From Bryobacterales bacterium (GTDB taxonomy: Bacteria > Acidobacteriota > Terriglobia > Bryobacterales > UBA6623): 64,000 nucleotides of DNA. The position numbers and the translations under genes were made by a program. The DNA is taken from contig JAJDTX010000175.1 of assembly GCA_022826925.1 (NCBI GenBank), positions 1 to 64,000 of the forward strand, written 5' to 3'. The notes under the pieces are model-generated. The model was given only the letters and a program-made list of their open reading frames with translations, ran no database searches and was not told the DNA's origin. Every line of letters begins with the position of its first letter. The first letter of the stretch is position 1. Shown here piece after piece: positions 43,475-53,104 of this stretch.

Positions 43475-46468
43475 TCAGAAGGTTCGGCTGATGGTGAAGC
43501 GGAACATCGAGCGCCGCTCGAAGAAGGGCAACCACGTCCCGACCGGCCGCACCGCCTCGATGAACGACTGGTAATTCGGGAACAGCGAGCGGTCCGCAAC
43601 GATCGGCGGCTTGAGGAACTCCTGCACGCGCATCGGGTTGTAGGCCCAATAGAAGCGGAACGGGGCATTCACGACGGGCATCATGACCTGCAACTCGATG
43701 CCGGTCGAGCTGCGCATCCTCTGGGTCGGGCCGATGATCCCGATCTGCTCTTGGAAGCCAGCCTGGGGGAATTGCTTGTTCAGCTCCAGGGCGCGCCCGG
43801 AGTTGAGCCGAACCTGGTCCTTGCGCAGGATCTTGTTGAAGCCGATGTCCCAGAACGGGGCCAGCACTACCGGGCCGAACAACTTGATGCGGTACTCGAA
43901 GTTGTAGACGAAGCGCGTGTCGCCGCCGGGGAAGTTCAGGCGATAGACAGGCACCTCGGTGGTCAGCGGGACGCGCTCCTCCACGCCGTTGACGATCTGC
44001 ACCTGAGTGCGCGCCACGCCGTTGTCGTTGTAGACAGGCACGGCGGTGAAGTCCGGGATCCAGACCATCGGGCTGATCGACCAGATCTGGAAGCCCCGCA
44101 CGTCGTTCTCGCCCCCCATGAACGAGCGGTTGAACGGCGGCGGGACGCGCCCTCCGTAGCCGCTGAGAAAAGAGATCAGCCCGCGCATCGCGATGGTGCG
44201 GCGGCCGCCGTGAGGCCGGAAATACTTCGCTTCCACCGTCGGCTGGATGAACCGGGCGTTGCCGCCGAAGCCCGCGATCGCGACGCTGGCGTACAGGCTC
44301 TTGCCCTTGGACGGGGTGATGGGATGGTCGACGGTGTTGTAGAAATAGCCCGGCGTGATCTGGCTGGTGGTGATGCCCTCGAGCGAGTTGGGGCCGGACA
44401 CGCCCTCGAAGTTGAGGTAGGTGAACAGGTTCGAGGCCGACTGCGAAAAGGTCACCACGTTCGAGCGGCGGAAACTGTACGTCAGGCTGAGCCGGGCGAA
44501 GCTGCGGCGCAGGGGGTAGCTGAGGAAGGTAGTGAAGCCTGCCGAATTCTGCCGGTAGTCGAGGATGTTCTCCTTGCCGAGCTGGTCAAACAGCGGGATC
44601 AGGTTGGCGCCGGCGAAGATGGAGGCCTCGCGGGCCTGGTTGAAGCTGAAGCGGCTCGAAAAGACGGTGAATCCCGCCTGGATCGGCTTGTCGAAGAGGT
44701 AGGGCTCGGTGTAGCCGAACTGCAGGACCCGCTCGCGGCTGCCCAGCTGCGCGTCGAAGGAGAGCGTCTCGCCCAAGCCGAGGAAGTTGTTGGTCGAGTA
44801 GCCGAAACCGATGAAGCTGCCCGCGAAGCCCGACACGCCGCCGTTGAGGTTGATCATGTTGCGGCCCCGCTCCTTGACCTTGAGCGTCAGATCGACCGAT
44901 CCGTCGCGGGTGTTGCGCGTGACGACCGTGTCGGTCTCGGGCCCCTCGGTCTTGATCGGGTCGAAGTAGCCGAGCTGGTTCAGCCGCAGCATGCTCACGT
45001 CCCACAGGCGCGTGTTGAACATGTCGCCCTCGTCGATGAGCAGCTCGCGCCGGATGACCTTGTCGCGGGTGGTGTTGTTGCCCTCGAACTCGATGCGGCG
45101 CACGAAGAACTGCTTGCCTTCGTCCACGGCCAGGTTGAGATCGATCAGCGGCGGGTCCTCGTCCTCGCGGAACTCGAAGCTCGGCTCGGCCACGAAGTCG
45201 ATGTAGCCGAATTCCCCGTAGAGCTTCTTGAGGTTCTCCATGCCCTTGCGCAGCTTCTCGATGTCGAAGATGGCTCCCTCCTGCATCGCGAAGACCGGCC
45301 CCAGCACCTGGTCCGGCACGCGGAACAGCTCCACGTCGGTGAAGCTGAGCAAGCCGCGCGCGTAGCGCGGTCCCTCTTCCACCAGCAGGTCGATATCGGC
45401 AACCTTCTTGGGCTTGCTGAAGATCATGGACCACGGCAACAGGAACGTCCCGCGCGCCGGCGCGTCCTGGATGTCCAGTTGGTGCCTGAGGACGTTCGCC
45501 TTGAAGTAGCCGCGCTTCTGGTAAGCGTTGCGCAGGCGCTCCTTGTCCTCTTCCAGCTTGCGGATGTCGAACGTGCGCTTGAACAGGTTTTCCAGCACGA
45601 AGCTGCGCGGGATGCCCAGCGGCTTGGTGTTCTTCATGGCGCGCCGGGCGTTCTTGGCGCTCATCACGTCGAGGCCGTCGAAGCGCACGTCACCGACCTT
45701 GACCTTCGGGCCTTCGTCGATATTGAAGACGATTTCCACCGAGGCGGGCGGGATCTGGCGCACCTCCGGGTTGATCTCCGCATACTGCCGGCCGCGCTCG
45801 CCGAGGAGCTCGCGCAGCACGAAAGTGGCGCGGTTGACCGTCGTGGGGTCGTATCGCGACTCGACCGTCAGGCCGACGTTGCGCTCCTTGAAGCGCTCGA
45901 GGATGTCGGACAGGGTGGCCGACTTGTTGCCCTCGTAGCGAATCGTGCGGACGACGCGCCGCTCGGTGACGACGAAGCGCACGATCTTGCCCTGCTCGCC
46001 GTCATCGATCTCCAGCCGCAGGTCGTCGAAGTAGCCGGTGTTCCACAGCACCATGAAGTCGCGCCGCAAGGTCTGGGAATCGAACAGGTCGCCCCGCTTG
46101 GTGAAGATCCGAGCGGCCAGGTTGTCACGAGGGATGCGGCGCGTGCCGCGGAACTCGACTGCCTCGACGATCTCCTCGTCGGGCCTGCGCTCCGCTTGCT
46201 CCGTCTCCTCCACGTCCTGGAACGGGGAGGGGGCGTCGGGCTGCTCCAGAGGGATGTCCTCAAACGGCGAGGGGGCCTGCTGAGCGGCCTGTGCCAGCAG
46301 GTACGGCGCCACGGGCGCGCCAAGGCGGGATTCGCCCGCGTCTGCCGGAACCGCCGGCCCGGCCGCCGGGTCCGGGCGCTCGGCGGAGCCACCGTCCTGG
46401 GCTGCCAACGGGGCAGCCAGGGACAGGGCTAGCAATGCGGCAAGCAGTGTCAGACCGATTGGGCGCAT
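43475..46468 (-). CDS. bamA: Outer membrane protein assembly factor BamA
   Basis: A 997-residue Omp85-family protein. A signal peptide (TLLAALLALSLAAPLAAQ) is followed by a Pro/Gln/Glu-rich linker (about 20-95) in which APSPFED and APSPFQD occur in tandem. Five POTRA domains cover about 100-460, and the C-terminal 16-strand barrel follows. The conserved VRGF loop motif (GGENDVRGFQ) is intact and the protein ends in Phe, as required for outer-membrane insertion. It is longer than the 810-residue E. coli protein mainly because of the linker and barrel loops. It precedes ompH. Confidence 0.95.
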   Translation of the reverse strand: MRPIGLTLLAALLALSLAAPLAAQDGGSAERPDPAAGPAVPADAGESRLGAPVAPYLLAQAAQQAPSPFEDIPLEQPDAPSPFQDVEETEQAERRPDEEIVEAVEFRGTRRIPRDNLAARIFTKRGDLFDSQTLRRDFMVLWNTGYFDDLRLEIDDGEQGKIVRFVVTERRVVRTIRYEGNKSATLSDILERFKERNVGLTVESRYDPTTVNRATFVLRELLGERGRQYAEINPEVRQIPPASVEIVFNIDEGPKVKVGDVRFDGLDVMSAKNARRAMKNTKPLGIPRSFVLENLFKRTFDIRKLEEDKERLRNAYQKRGYFKANVLRHQLDIQDAPARGTFLLPWSMIFSKPKKVADIDLLVEEGPRYARGLLSFTDVELFRVPDQVLGPVFAMQEGAIFDIEKLRKGMENLKKLYGEFGYIDFVAEPSFEFREDEDPPLIDLNLAVDEGKQFFVRRIEFEGNNTTRDKVIRRELLIDEGDMFNTRLWDVSMLRLNQLGYFDPIKTEGPETDTVVTRNTRDGSVDLTLKVKERGRNMINLNGGVSGFAGSFIGFGYSTNNFLGLGETLSFDAQLGSRERVLQFGYTEPYLFDKPIQAGFTVFSSRFSFNQAREASIFAGANLIPLFDQLGKENILDYRQNSAGFTTFLSYPLRRSFARLSLTYSFRRSNVVTFSQSASNLFTYLNFEGVSGPNSLEGITTSQITPGYFYNTVDHPITPSKGKSLYASVAIAGFGGNARFIQPTVEAKYFRPHGGRRTIAMRGLISFLSGYGGRVPPPFNRSFMGGENDVRGFQIWSISPMVWIPDFTAVPVYNDNGVARTQVQIVNGVEERVPLTTEVPVYRLNFPGGDTRFVYNFEYRIKLFGPVVLAPFWDIGFNKILRKDQVRLNSGRALELNKQFPQAGFQEQIGIIGPTQRMRSSTGIELQVMMPVVNAPFRFYWAYNPMRVQEFLKPPIVADRSLFPNYQSFIEAVRPVGTWLPFFERRSMFRFTISRTF

Positions 46469-46558
46469 AGACAGGTGTAGGCGGCGAATCCACGGTGGCG
46501 CGCTAGGCTGGCTACCGGTCTCAGGAACGAAGTACGCATGCTCCCATGTGGCTGTTTC

Positions 46559-46570
46559 AGCACTAGTGCT
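46559..46570. promoter_or_regulatory. Perfect 12-base palindrome upstream of bamA
   Basis: AGCACTAGTGCT reads identically on both strands and lies 91 bases before the bamA start, in the 192-base gap between bamA and the downstream-facing hypothetical gene. It could be an operator, for example for an envelope stress regulator. A palindrome of this length can occur by chance in a window of this size. Confidence 0.3.
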
Positions 46571-46660
46571 TCGAGCTACAGATTGGAAACGGGCAGCCAG
46601 ACCGGCCCATACCTCGTCTGACAGAACAGACCGTCGCGGCGCGTCAGAGAGTTCGAGAAT

Positions 46661-47338
46661 TCACTCGGGCTTCTTGAATTCGATGAGGAACTCCCCCAAG
46701 ATTCCATCGTAACTCAATTCCAGGTGCTTGCGCTTGATCTTGGCCGGCATCTCGAAATATAGGAAGCCGGCGCGGGGCTCGTCCTCGAACTCGAGCGGCA
46801 GCTCGAGCGACTGCAGGCGCGGGGCCCCGGAACTCTCCAGCGCGGACCGCTGCGTGGCCGTGACCTGTTCCTCGGAGGACCGGCCGCCGCCGATCTGATC
46901 CGGCGGGCCGCCCAGGCGCCGGGGCCGTGACCCCGTGCCGGGCACCCCGCCCCAGATTGGCCCGCTATCGTTGGCGAACAGGTCCGGGGCTGACTCCCTC
47001 GTCTTGGCGCTCAGGTCCAGCACGGCGCTACCGGCGATGCGATCGGGGGTCTGTGCCGGGGACGTTTCGTTGTTGTTGCGCGCGCGCATCAGAAAATCGT
47101 CGCGCCGCAGAGAGATCTTCGAACCGTACAGCGGCCGCACGCGCACTTCGATCAGAATCACCTCTCCATCGAAGCTATCGCCGGCGACGCGCTCGATCTC
47201 CGCGGCGTCCCTGACCAAGCGAGCCTGGAATTCGGCGTCGGGGAGTTCACGGGTGTACCACTCCGGGAGCTTTGCCGCGGACAGACCGCAGACCAGCAGC
47301 GCCGCTGCCGCCGCGATGCGCATCAGCACGCCAGGCAC
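46661..47338 (-). CDS. Secreted hypothetical protein
   Basis: A 225-residue protein that I do not recognise. The start at 47338 or the internal ATG at 47323 gives a signal peptide (MRIAAAAALLVCGLSAAK). The mature part starts KLPEWYTRELPDAEF and contains a beta-like stretch VILIEVRVRPLYGSKISLRRDDFLMRARNN, a disordered Gly/Pro-rich middle (about 125-165), and a final beta strand pattern (FLYFEMPAKIKRKHLELSYDG). It lies between bamA and the ABC-F gene on the same strand. It is probably periplasmic; nothing points to a function. Confidence 0.6.
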   Translation of the reverse strand: MPGVLMRIAAAAALLVCGLSAAKLPEWYTRELPDAEFQARLVRDAAEIERVAGDSFDGEVILIEVRVRPLYGSKISLRRDDFLMRARNNNETSPAQTPDRIAGSAVLDLSAKTRESAPDLFANDSGPIWGGVPGTGSRPRRLGGPPDQIGGGRSSEEQVTATQRSALESSGAPRLQSLELPLEFEDEPRAGFLYFEMPAKIKRKHLELSYDGILGEFLIEFKKPE

Positions 47339-47368
47339 GGCATAATCTTAGCTCATTCGGCAGCGCGC

Positions 47369-49300
47369 CTAGCCCGCTTCAGCCACAAGTTGCTCGGAGA
47401 GCTCGGTCCACTCCTCTTCGTGGCGCTGCATCTGTTGCTGGCTGGCCTCCAGCTCATGCAGGACGCGCCGTCGCAAGGTGTGGTCGGAACCAGCCGTGGC
47501 CAGTTCCGCCTGCAGCTTGTCGCAGGCCTCTTCCAAGCCCTCCATCTCGTCCTCGATCGCGCTGATCCGTACCCGGATCTTTTCCGCCCGGTGAGGATTC
47601 ATGCGCCGTTTCCGCGCGCCCTGCCGGGCGGCTCGGGGCGGCGGCAGCGCATCGCTCTCCGAGGCTGGCGCCGCTGGCTCGGGCTCGTCCTCGGCGCGCC
47701 GCTGGCGCGACCAGAGAAACTCCTCGTAGCCGCCGGGGTATACCTCGACGTCTCCGTCCTCGATGTGGATCACCTTGTTAGCCAGCCGGTCGATGAAGTA
47801 GCGGTCGTGCGAGACGAACACCATGGTGCCCTCGAACTCCAGCAGCGCGGGCAGCAACACGTCCTTTGCGCGTATGTCCAGATGATTTGTCGGCTCGTCC
47901 AACAGCAGCAGGTTGTTCGGCCGCAACAGCAGGCGCGCCAAGGCGTAGCGATTGCGCTCGCCGCCCGAGAGCACGCCGATCCGCTTGAACGCGTCGTCTC
48001 CGCTGAACAGGAAGCAGCCGAGCAGCCCGCGCATTTCCGATTCTCCCATCAGGGGCGCGTGGGCCACGAGGTCGTTGAGCAGGACGGCGTCGGGATCGAG
48101 CTCCCTGTACTGGTCTTGCGCGAAGTAGTCGATCCCGACGCGGTAGCCTTCCTTCCGCGTGCCGGCCGTGAGGGGCTCAGTGCCTGCCAAGATGCGGATC
48201 AGGGTGGACTTCCCCGCCCCGTTGGCGCCCACTAGCGCGATGCGGTCCCCACGCTCGATGCGCAACGAGACATTGTCAAACACATACGTGTCACCGTAGC
48301 TCTTGGCCACCCTGTCCAATTCCACCACCACCCGCCCGGAGGGCTGCGGCTGGGGAAAGCGAAAGTGGATCGTCTTCTCCTCCGGCGGGACCTCGATGCG
48401 TTCCAGCTTCTCGAGTTCCTTGACGCGGCTTTGCACCTGCTTGGCCTTGGTCGCCTGGTAGCGGAAGCGGTTGATGAAGGCCTCGACCTGCTCGATCCGG
48501 GCCCGCTGATTGCGGTAGGCGGCCCGGACTTGAGCGATGCGTTCGTCGCGCAGCTTCTCGAACTTCGTGTAGTTGCCGGTGTAGAAATGGGCCTTGCGAT
48601 TCCAGAGGTGGACGATCTTGCGCACCGTGGCGTCCAAGAAAAAGCGGTCGTGCGAGATCAGCAGGAAGGCGTACGGATAGTTCGACAGGTAGTCCTCGAG
48701 CCAGTTTCGCGCCTCCAGATCGAGGTGGTTGGTCGGCTCGTCGAGCAACAGCACGTTAGGTTTCAAGAGCAGAAGCTTGGCCAGCGCGACGCGCATCTGC
48801 CAGCCGCCCGAAAACTCCTCGCAGGGACGGTCCCAGTCGCTGCGGGCGAAGGCCAGGCCTCCGAGCACGGTGCCGACCTGGGCTTCCTTGCTGTACCCGT
48901 CGAGGGCTTGATAGCGGTCGGTGCACCACTCGTAGCGGTCCATCACCGCCTGAAATTCCCGCGTCGACGGATCCACTTCGCCCATCTTGCGGGTCAGCTC
49001 CTCCATCTCGGCCTCCAACGAGATCGCCTCGTCGAAGACGCTCCGGCACTCTTCGAAAACGGTGCGGCCCGAGAACGCCAGCCCCTCTTGGGGAAGATAT
49101 CCGACCTGGATGTTCTTCTGTCGCTCGATCTCTCCGCGATCGAGATGCTCGCTGCCGTGAATGATCTTCAGCAGCGTCGACTTGCCGGTGCCGTTGCCCC
49201 CGACGACTCCGATCCGATCCCCCGGCGCGACCAACCAGTCCAGTTCGTCGAACAGGATCCGATCCCCGTATCGCATACGGGCTCCCGCAAGCCGGATCAT
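47369..49300 (-). CDS. ABC-F family ATPase
   Basis: A 643-residue soluble protein with two ABC ATPase cassettes and no membrane domain, as in ABC-F translation factors. Walker A of the first cassette is GGNGTGKST and of the second GANGAGKST. Signature motifs are FSGGWQMRVALAKLLL and LSGGERNRYALARLLL. The linker between cassettes (about 250-310) is Arg-rich and helical, and the C-terminus is a coiled coil (about 570-640). ABC-F proteins act on ribosomes. The subtype resembles Uup/YheS rather than EttA, but this is uncertain. The udk gene lies 14 bases upstream on the same strand. Confidence 0.93.
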   Translation of the reverse strand: MIRLAGARMRYGDRILFDELDWLVAPGDRIGVVGGNGTGKSTLLKIIHGSEHLDRGEIERQKNIQVGYLPQEGLAFSGRTVFEECRSVFDEAISLEAEMEELTRKMGEVDPSTREFQAVMDRYEWCTDRYQALDGYSKEAQVGTVLGGLAFARSDWDRPCEEFSGGWQMRVALAKLLLLKPNVLLLDEPTNHLDLEARNWLEDYLSNYPYAFLLISHDRFFLDATVRKIVHLWNRKAHFYTGNYTKFEKLRDERIAQVRAAYRNQRARIEQVEAFINRFRYQATKAKQVQSRVKELEKLERIEVPPEEKTIHFRFPQPQPSGRVVVELDRVAKSYGDTYVFDNVSLRIERGDRIALVGANGAGKSTLIRILAGTEPLTAGTRKEGYRVGIDYFAQDQYRELDPDAVLLNDLVAHAPLMGESEMRGLLGCFLFSGDDAFKRIGVLSGGERNRYALARLLLRPNNLLLLDEPTNHLDIRAKDVLLPALLEFEGTMVFVSHDRYFIDRLANKVIHIEDGDVEVYPGGYEEFLWSRQRRAEDEPEPAAPASESDALPPPRAARQGARKRRMNPHRAEKIRVRISAIEDEMEGLEEACDKLQAELATAGSDHTLRRRVLHELEASQQQMQRHEEEWTELSEQLVAEAG

Positions 49301-49314
49301 TAGTTCGAGTGTAG

Positions 49315-49932
49315 CTAGCGCGCTGCAGGGCCAGTCGCGATGCGCGCCAGCGCGTCCGCGATGGAGCGCGCCGAACCAGCCGGCGCCGCGGTCCCGTCCA
49401 CGAGCAGGTCGGCACAGGCCCTGGTCGGGAGCACGTGGCGTTCATACATCGGCGCCGCGTGGCGTTCCCATTGCGCTCGCGCGAACGCCTCGCTCCGGCC
49501 CCGGCAGGCGACGTCGCGCTCGATCCTGCGGCGCAAGCACTCCTCTTCGCCCGCATCGATGAACACCGCCAGATCCAGCATCTTGCGGACGCGGAGGTCG
49601 AACAGGGCGAACAGCCCCTCGACGATCAACACCTCGCTGGGTGCGAGCGGGGCAGGCTCCGGCATCCTCGTGTGGGTCGCGAAGTCGTAGCGCGGGACTC
49701 TCACCGAAGCGCCGGAACGCAGCCGCGCTAGATCGGCGACCAGGAGCTCCCAGTCCAGCGCCGCGGGAGCGTCGAAATTCACCGCTCCGCGCTCAGCTGC
49801 GCTCAGGTGGGAAAGATCGCGGTAGTAGGCATCGGTGGCGAGCACGCCCGCTTGCGGCCACAGCTGCAGCAGTTCCGCCGCCACGCGGGTCTTGCCCGAC
49901 CCAGAGCGGCCAGCGATGCCGATGCAGTACAT
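49315..49932 (-). CDS. udk: Uridine kinase
   Basis: A 205-residue P-loop kinase of the uridine kinase/phosphoribulokinase family. The Walker A motif is GRSGSGKT (8-15), with TDAYYRDLSHL in the substrate region, VNFDAPAALDWELLVADL matching the uridine-binding segment, the LIVEGLFALFD strand and the RRIERDVACRGRS lid. It phosphorylates uridine and cytidine in pyrimidine salvage. It starts 58 bases from the stop of the AtsA-like sulfatase on the same strand and precedes the ABC-F gene by 14 bases. Confidence 0.9.
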   Translation of the reverse strand: MYCIGIAGRSGSGKTRVAAELLQLWPQAGVLATDAYYRDLSHLSAAERGAVNFDAPAALDWELLVADLARLRSGASVRVPRYDFATHTRMPEPAPLAPSEVLIVEGLFALFDLRVRKMLDLAVFIDAGEEECLRRRIERDVACRGRSEAFARAQWERHAAPMYERHVLPTRACADLLVDGTAAPAGSARSIADALARIATGPAAR

Positions 49933-49990
49933 GGCCGGACCAAGACGTTACAAGGGCGTTGGAGCAGCGATTAGCGACGGGCGGCGGGCC

Positions 49991-51685
49991 TCAGCGAGGA
50001 TCCCACGAGCGCCACTCGATCACGCCGACGCGCTCGGCCCAAGCGTCCCACATGCCCACCAGCTCGGCCACCTTGTCGGGCATCTCGGCTGCGAGGTCGT
50101 TCAATTCGCTGCGATCCTGCTCCAAGTCGTAGAGTTCCCAGCGGCCGTCCTCGGGCTGGGACCACTTGGAGACGAGCTTCCAATTGCCGCTGCGCACCGC
50201 GCGGTTGCCCTCGTGCTCCCAATACAGCCCCTCGGGGTGGCCCCTGGCCGCGTCTCCCGTGAAGACCGGCGCGAGAGAGGCCCCCTCCATCGGCTGGATC
50301 GCGTTGCCGCCGTAGGTCTCGGGATAGGTGGCTCCGCCAACGTCCACGCAGGTCGCCATGATGTCGATCAAGTGGCCGACATGGTCTGTCCAGCCGCCTT
50401 TCGACGTGATCCCGGCAGGCCAGTACGCCACCAAGGGAGACGCGATCCCACCCTCGTGGACATAGTGCTTGTAGTAGCGGAAGGGCGTGTTCGAAACGTT
50501 CGCCCAGGGAATGCCATAACTCTGGTAGTCCTCCTCGGCTCCCGGCATGATCTCGGGGTTGTTGCCGACCGCAACCGGCTCGCCGGCGTAGGTCTCGGTG
50601 GGGATGTGAAGGGCTTTCCAGGTCTCCCGCGCTTCCTCTGCACAACCGCCGTTGTCGGCAAGGAATAGGATCAAGGTGTTGTCCAGCTCGCCACGCTCCC
50701 TTAGCGTGTCGACGACCTGGCCGATCGCTTCGTCCATCAGCTCGATCTGGGCCGCATAAACCTCCATGCGGCGGGCCTGCCATTCCTTGTCCGGCGCCGC
50801 TTCCCACGGCACTTGGGATGGATCGCGGTCGCTCATGCCTGCCGTCCCGTCCAGCACCCCCATTTCGCGCATGCGCTGCAGGCGCTCCTCCCTGAGGGCG
50901 TCCCAGCCCATGTCATAGCGTCCCTTGTACTTGGCGATAGCCTCTTCCGGGGCGTGCAGCGGCCAGTGGGGGGAAGTGAAGGGCATATAGAGGAAGAACG
51001 GGGCATCCGGGTTCTCGTCGAGCGCCTCGCCGATGAACTGCGAGGCGTTCTCGCCAATCGCGGTCGTGTAGTAGAAGTCGGGACCCGGATCTTCGGGCTC
51101 GTTCCCGCGCGTAAGCGAGGCCGGGTCGTAAAACGATCCCGCGCCGTGGATCGTGCCGAAGAACTTGTCGAACCCGCGCTGCATCGGCCAGTTCGAGCGG
51201 TCTACCTTCCCGCCCGAGCCCTCGGCAGGCGTGACGTGCCACTTGCCGCTCATCAGCGTCGTGTAGCCGGCCGACTTCAGAACCTCGGCGAAGGTGACGC
51301 AGCTCTTGTTGAGATTGCCCATGTAGGACGGGATCGGCTCGCCATCCTTGCGGAATTCGCTCATCATGTGCCCGACGCCTGCTTGATGCGGATAGAGCCC
51401 CGTTACCAGCGAGGCCCGCGTGGGACAGCAGCGGGCGTAGTTGTAGAACGAGCGGAAGCGCAAGCCGTTCGCGGCGAGGCTGTCCAGCACCGGTGTGTTG
51501 ATCTCGCCACCGTAGCAGCCGATGTCGGAGAAACCCATGTCGTCCGCCATCGTGACAATGATGTTGGGCCGCTTGGCGGCACCCTCGGTCTGGCTAGAGG
51601 TCGAGCAGGCCCAAGGCAGCGCCGAGGCCGCGGCGCCCATGCGCAAGAGGTCGCGGCGACTGAACGAAGAACCGAATTGACTCAT
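49991..51685 (-). CDS. Tat-exported arylsulfatase (AtsA-type)
   Basis: About 564 residues from the ATG at 51685; the longer frame lacks a signal peptide. The N-terminus is a twin-arginine signal (SRRDLLRMGAAASALPWA), so a folded, matured enzyme is exported. The sulfatase domain shows MADDMGFSDIGCYGGEINTP with metal Asp residues near 48-49. The formylglycine motif is C86-C-P-T-R, and GKWHVTP and the APFFLYMPFTSPHWPLHAPEE segment carry further active-site residues. It resembles AtsA-type arylsulfatases and the paralogue at 56716. It lies downstream of the DUF1080 gene. Confidence 0.93.
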   Translation of the reverse strand: MSQFGSSFSRRDLLRMGAAASALPWACSTSSQTEGAAKRPNIIVTMADDMGFSDIGCYGGEINTPVLDSLAANGLRFRSFYNYARCCPTRASLVTGLYPHQAGVGHMMSEFRKDGEPIPSYMGNLNKSCVTFAEVLKSAGYTTLMSGKWHVTPAEGSGGKVDRSNWPMQRGFDKFFGTIHGAGSFYDPASLTRGNEPEDPGPDFYYTTAIGENASQFIGEALDENPDAPFFLYMPFTSPHWPLHAPEEAIAKYKGRYDMGWDALREERLQRMREMGVLDGTAGMSDRDPSQVPWEAAPDKEWQARRMEVYAAQIELMDEAIGQVVDTLRERGELDNTLILFLADNGGCAEEARETWKALHIPTETYAGEPVAVGNNPEIMPGAEEDYQSYGIPWANVSNTPFRYYKHYVHEGGIASPLVAYWPAGITSKGGWTDHVGHLIDIMATCVDVGGATYPETYGGNAIQPMEGASLAPVFTGDAARGHPEGLYWEHEGNRAVRSGNWKLVSKWSQPEDGRWELYDLEQDRSELNDLAAEMPDKVAELVGMWDAWAERVGVIEWRSWDPR

Positions 51686-51892
51686 ACGGCACATCATACC
51701 GCCCGACCCGGCTAGCGATCCCTGCCAAGCGCTAGACCAGCCGCGCCTGCCGGGGCTGGTGCCGGTGGTGCCGCCCGCCGCTGCTTGGAATTCCAGTGCC
51801 GACACGCCTCGTCGCCGTAGCGGCCTGATCGGACCGTTTGAAAAAGAGGTGTCCGGCTCAACCGAAAGGTTCGTTTCGCGCCGGCCCGAGAC

Positions 51893-52696
51893 CTACTGCC
51901 CGCGGGCCGGCAGGGGCCAGACCTTGATGCCGCGAAAATACAGTTCCGAACCCTCCGATTGGAACAGGATCTTGCCTTTCGCCAAGCTGGCCTCTTGCCC
52001 CTCCATGACGAGCACGCCGTTGACCCAGTACTTGACGCGATCGCCTTCGGCGACCATCTCCAGGAGATTCCACTCGCCGTGAGGCTTCTCGACCTCGTTG
52101 TTCGGATCCCGGAAGCCCGCCGGTTCCCGGTAGTGCTTCGGCCAGCCATCGACGCGGCCTAGGTCGGTCTTGTTGAACCGATCGATCTGGATGCCAAGCT
52201 TGCCGCCCTTTCTGACACCGTTCACGGTCATCTGGGCGCCGCCGAGCAGGATGACATCGCCAGTGCCGCCCTCCATGATCTGGAACTCCAGGGCTTCGGG
52301 CCAGATCGTGCCATTCGACTTCGCGGCTTGGGCGCGGCGCGTGAGGTCGATGGCGCGATAGAGAATGCCGCTGTCCCGGGCCTTGTTCTTGCGGCGACCG
52401 TGCGTGGCATCGCCCCATTTGAACTCGACATGCAAGACGAAGTCGCCGTATTCGTCCTTAGTGACGAAATACCCGTAGGGCATTCCCTCGACGCGGATCA
52501 TGCCGTCGACCACCCGGAAGACACCGTGCGGGTCGTGGTTGAAGCCTTGGCCGAAGACGAACGTGTCGAAATTCTCCATGCTCTTGCCGGAGAAGAGTTG
52601 GATCGGCTCACCCTGCGTCCGAGCGTCCGCAGCCCCGAGCGAAGTCGCGAAGACAAGGAAAATCAGTAACTTACAAATCAGTTTCGGATAAGTCAT
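51893..52696 (-). CDS. DUF1080 (3-keto-disaccharide hydrolase-like) secreted protein
   Basis: A 267-residue secreted protein with a signal peptide (KLICKLLIFLVFATSLGAADA). The body is a concanavalin-like DUF1080 fold: IQLFSGKSMENFDTFVFG near the N-terminus, an inner DSGILYRAID strand, LEFQIMEGGTGDVILL and a final FQSEGSELYFRGIKVWPL strand. DUF1080 proteins are common in Planctomycetes and Acidobacteriota and some act on 3-keto-disaccharides; here no substrate is shown. It lies 207 bases upstream of the AtsA-type sulfatase, same strand, and could act on the same glycan. Confidence 0.9.
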   Translation of the reverse strand: MTYPKLICKLLIFLVFATSLGAADARTQGEPIQLFSGKSMENFDTFVFGQGFNHDPHGVFRVVDGMIRVEGMPYGYFVTKDEYGDFVLHVEFKWGDATHGRRKNKARDSGILYRAIDLTRRAQAAKSNGTIWPEALEFQIMEGGTGDVILLGGAQMTVNGVRKGGKLGIQIDRFNKTDLGRVDGWPKHYREPAGFRDPNNEVEKPHGEWNLLEMVAEGDRVKYWVNGVLVMEGQEASLAKGKILFQSEGSELYFRGIKVWPLPARGQ

Positions 52697-53104
52697 GGTC
52701 GCCGCTCCTACTCTCCACCGACCGCGAAGCCTGGCGTTCGCGCGATGGTTGCGCCCAGTATTGCACGGCTCAGCGGCCCCTAGTGCGAACGAGGTGTCTA
52801 GCCGGCTGAGTCCCGGCGTGTGGCCCGAGCCGCAGTTGCCGGGTGTGGTTGCGTCTCAATGAGAGACCCGCAGTCCGCCCTCCACCCGGCACGCATTCGC
52901 ATTCAAGCGTGCCAAGCGGCCTTGCAACTGACTCTGGGGAAAGCCGCGAATCCCAGCGTCTATCGGTCGTAGCAAGCAGACACAGAGCCGCTCATGACGT
53001 TGCCCGACCCCGGCAGTCCGAGTATGATGCTTGCGGCGCTTTTTCGAAGCGGGCCCTATTTTCGGCCAACTCGCGCTATCGGGTGGAAGTGCCGGGGAGA
53101 GACT
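52697..53104. other. Divergent intergenic region
   Basis: A 408-base gap between the DUF1080 gene (minus) and the DUF1761 gene (plus). Apart from a sigma70-like promoter at 53000-53028 I see nothing in it: no gene, repeat or stable structure. Two overlapping reading frames on the plus strand here look like chance. Confidence 0.5.
53000..53028 (+). promoter_or_regulatory. Putative sigma70 promoter for the DUF1761 gene
   Basis: TTGCCC (53000-53005), then 17 bases, then TATGAT (53023-53028), a five-of-six -10 box. It would start transcription near 53035, about 70 bases before the ATG at 53105, which has a GGGGAGA ribosome-binding site. Confidence 0.4.

Noticed and set aside
43751-46432. An 893-codon open frame on the plus strand opposite bamA
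   Set aside because: It is a shadow of the bamA gene caused by high GC at the third codon position; the translation is Val/Ala/Glu/His-rich with no domain and no ribosome-binding site.
46469-46660. A small RNA or tRNA upstream of bamA
   Set aside because: No cloverleaf, TpsiC loop or recognisable structured RNA motif was found; only a 12-base palindrome stands out.
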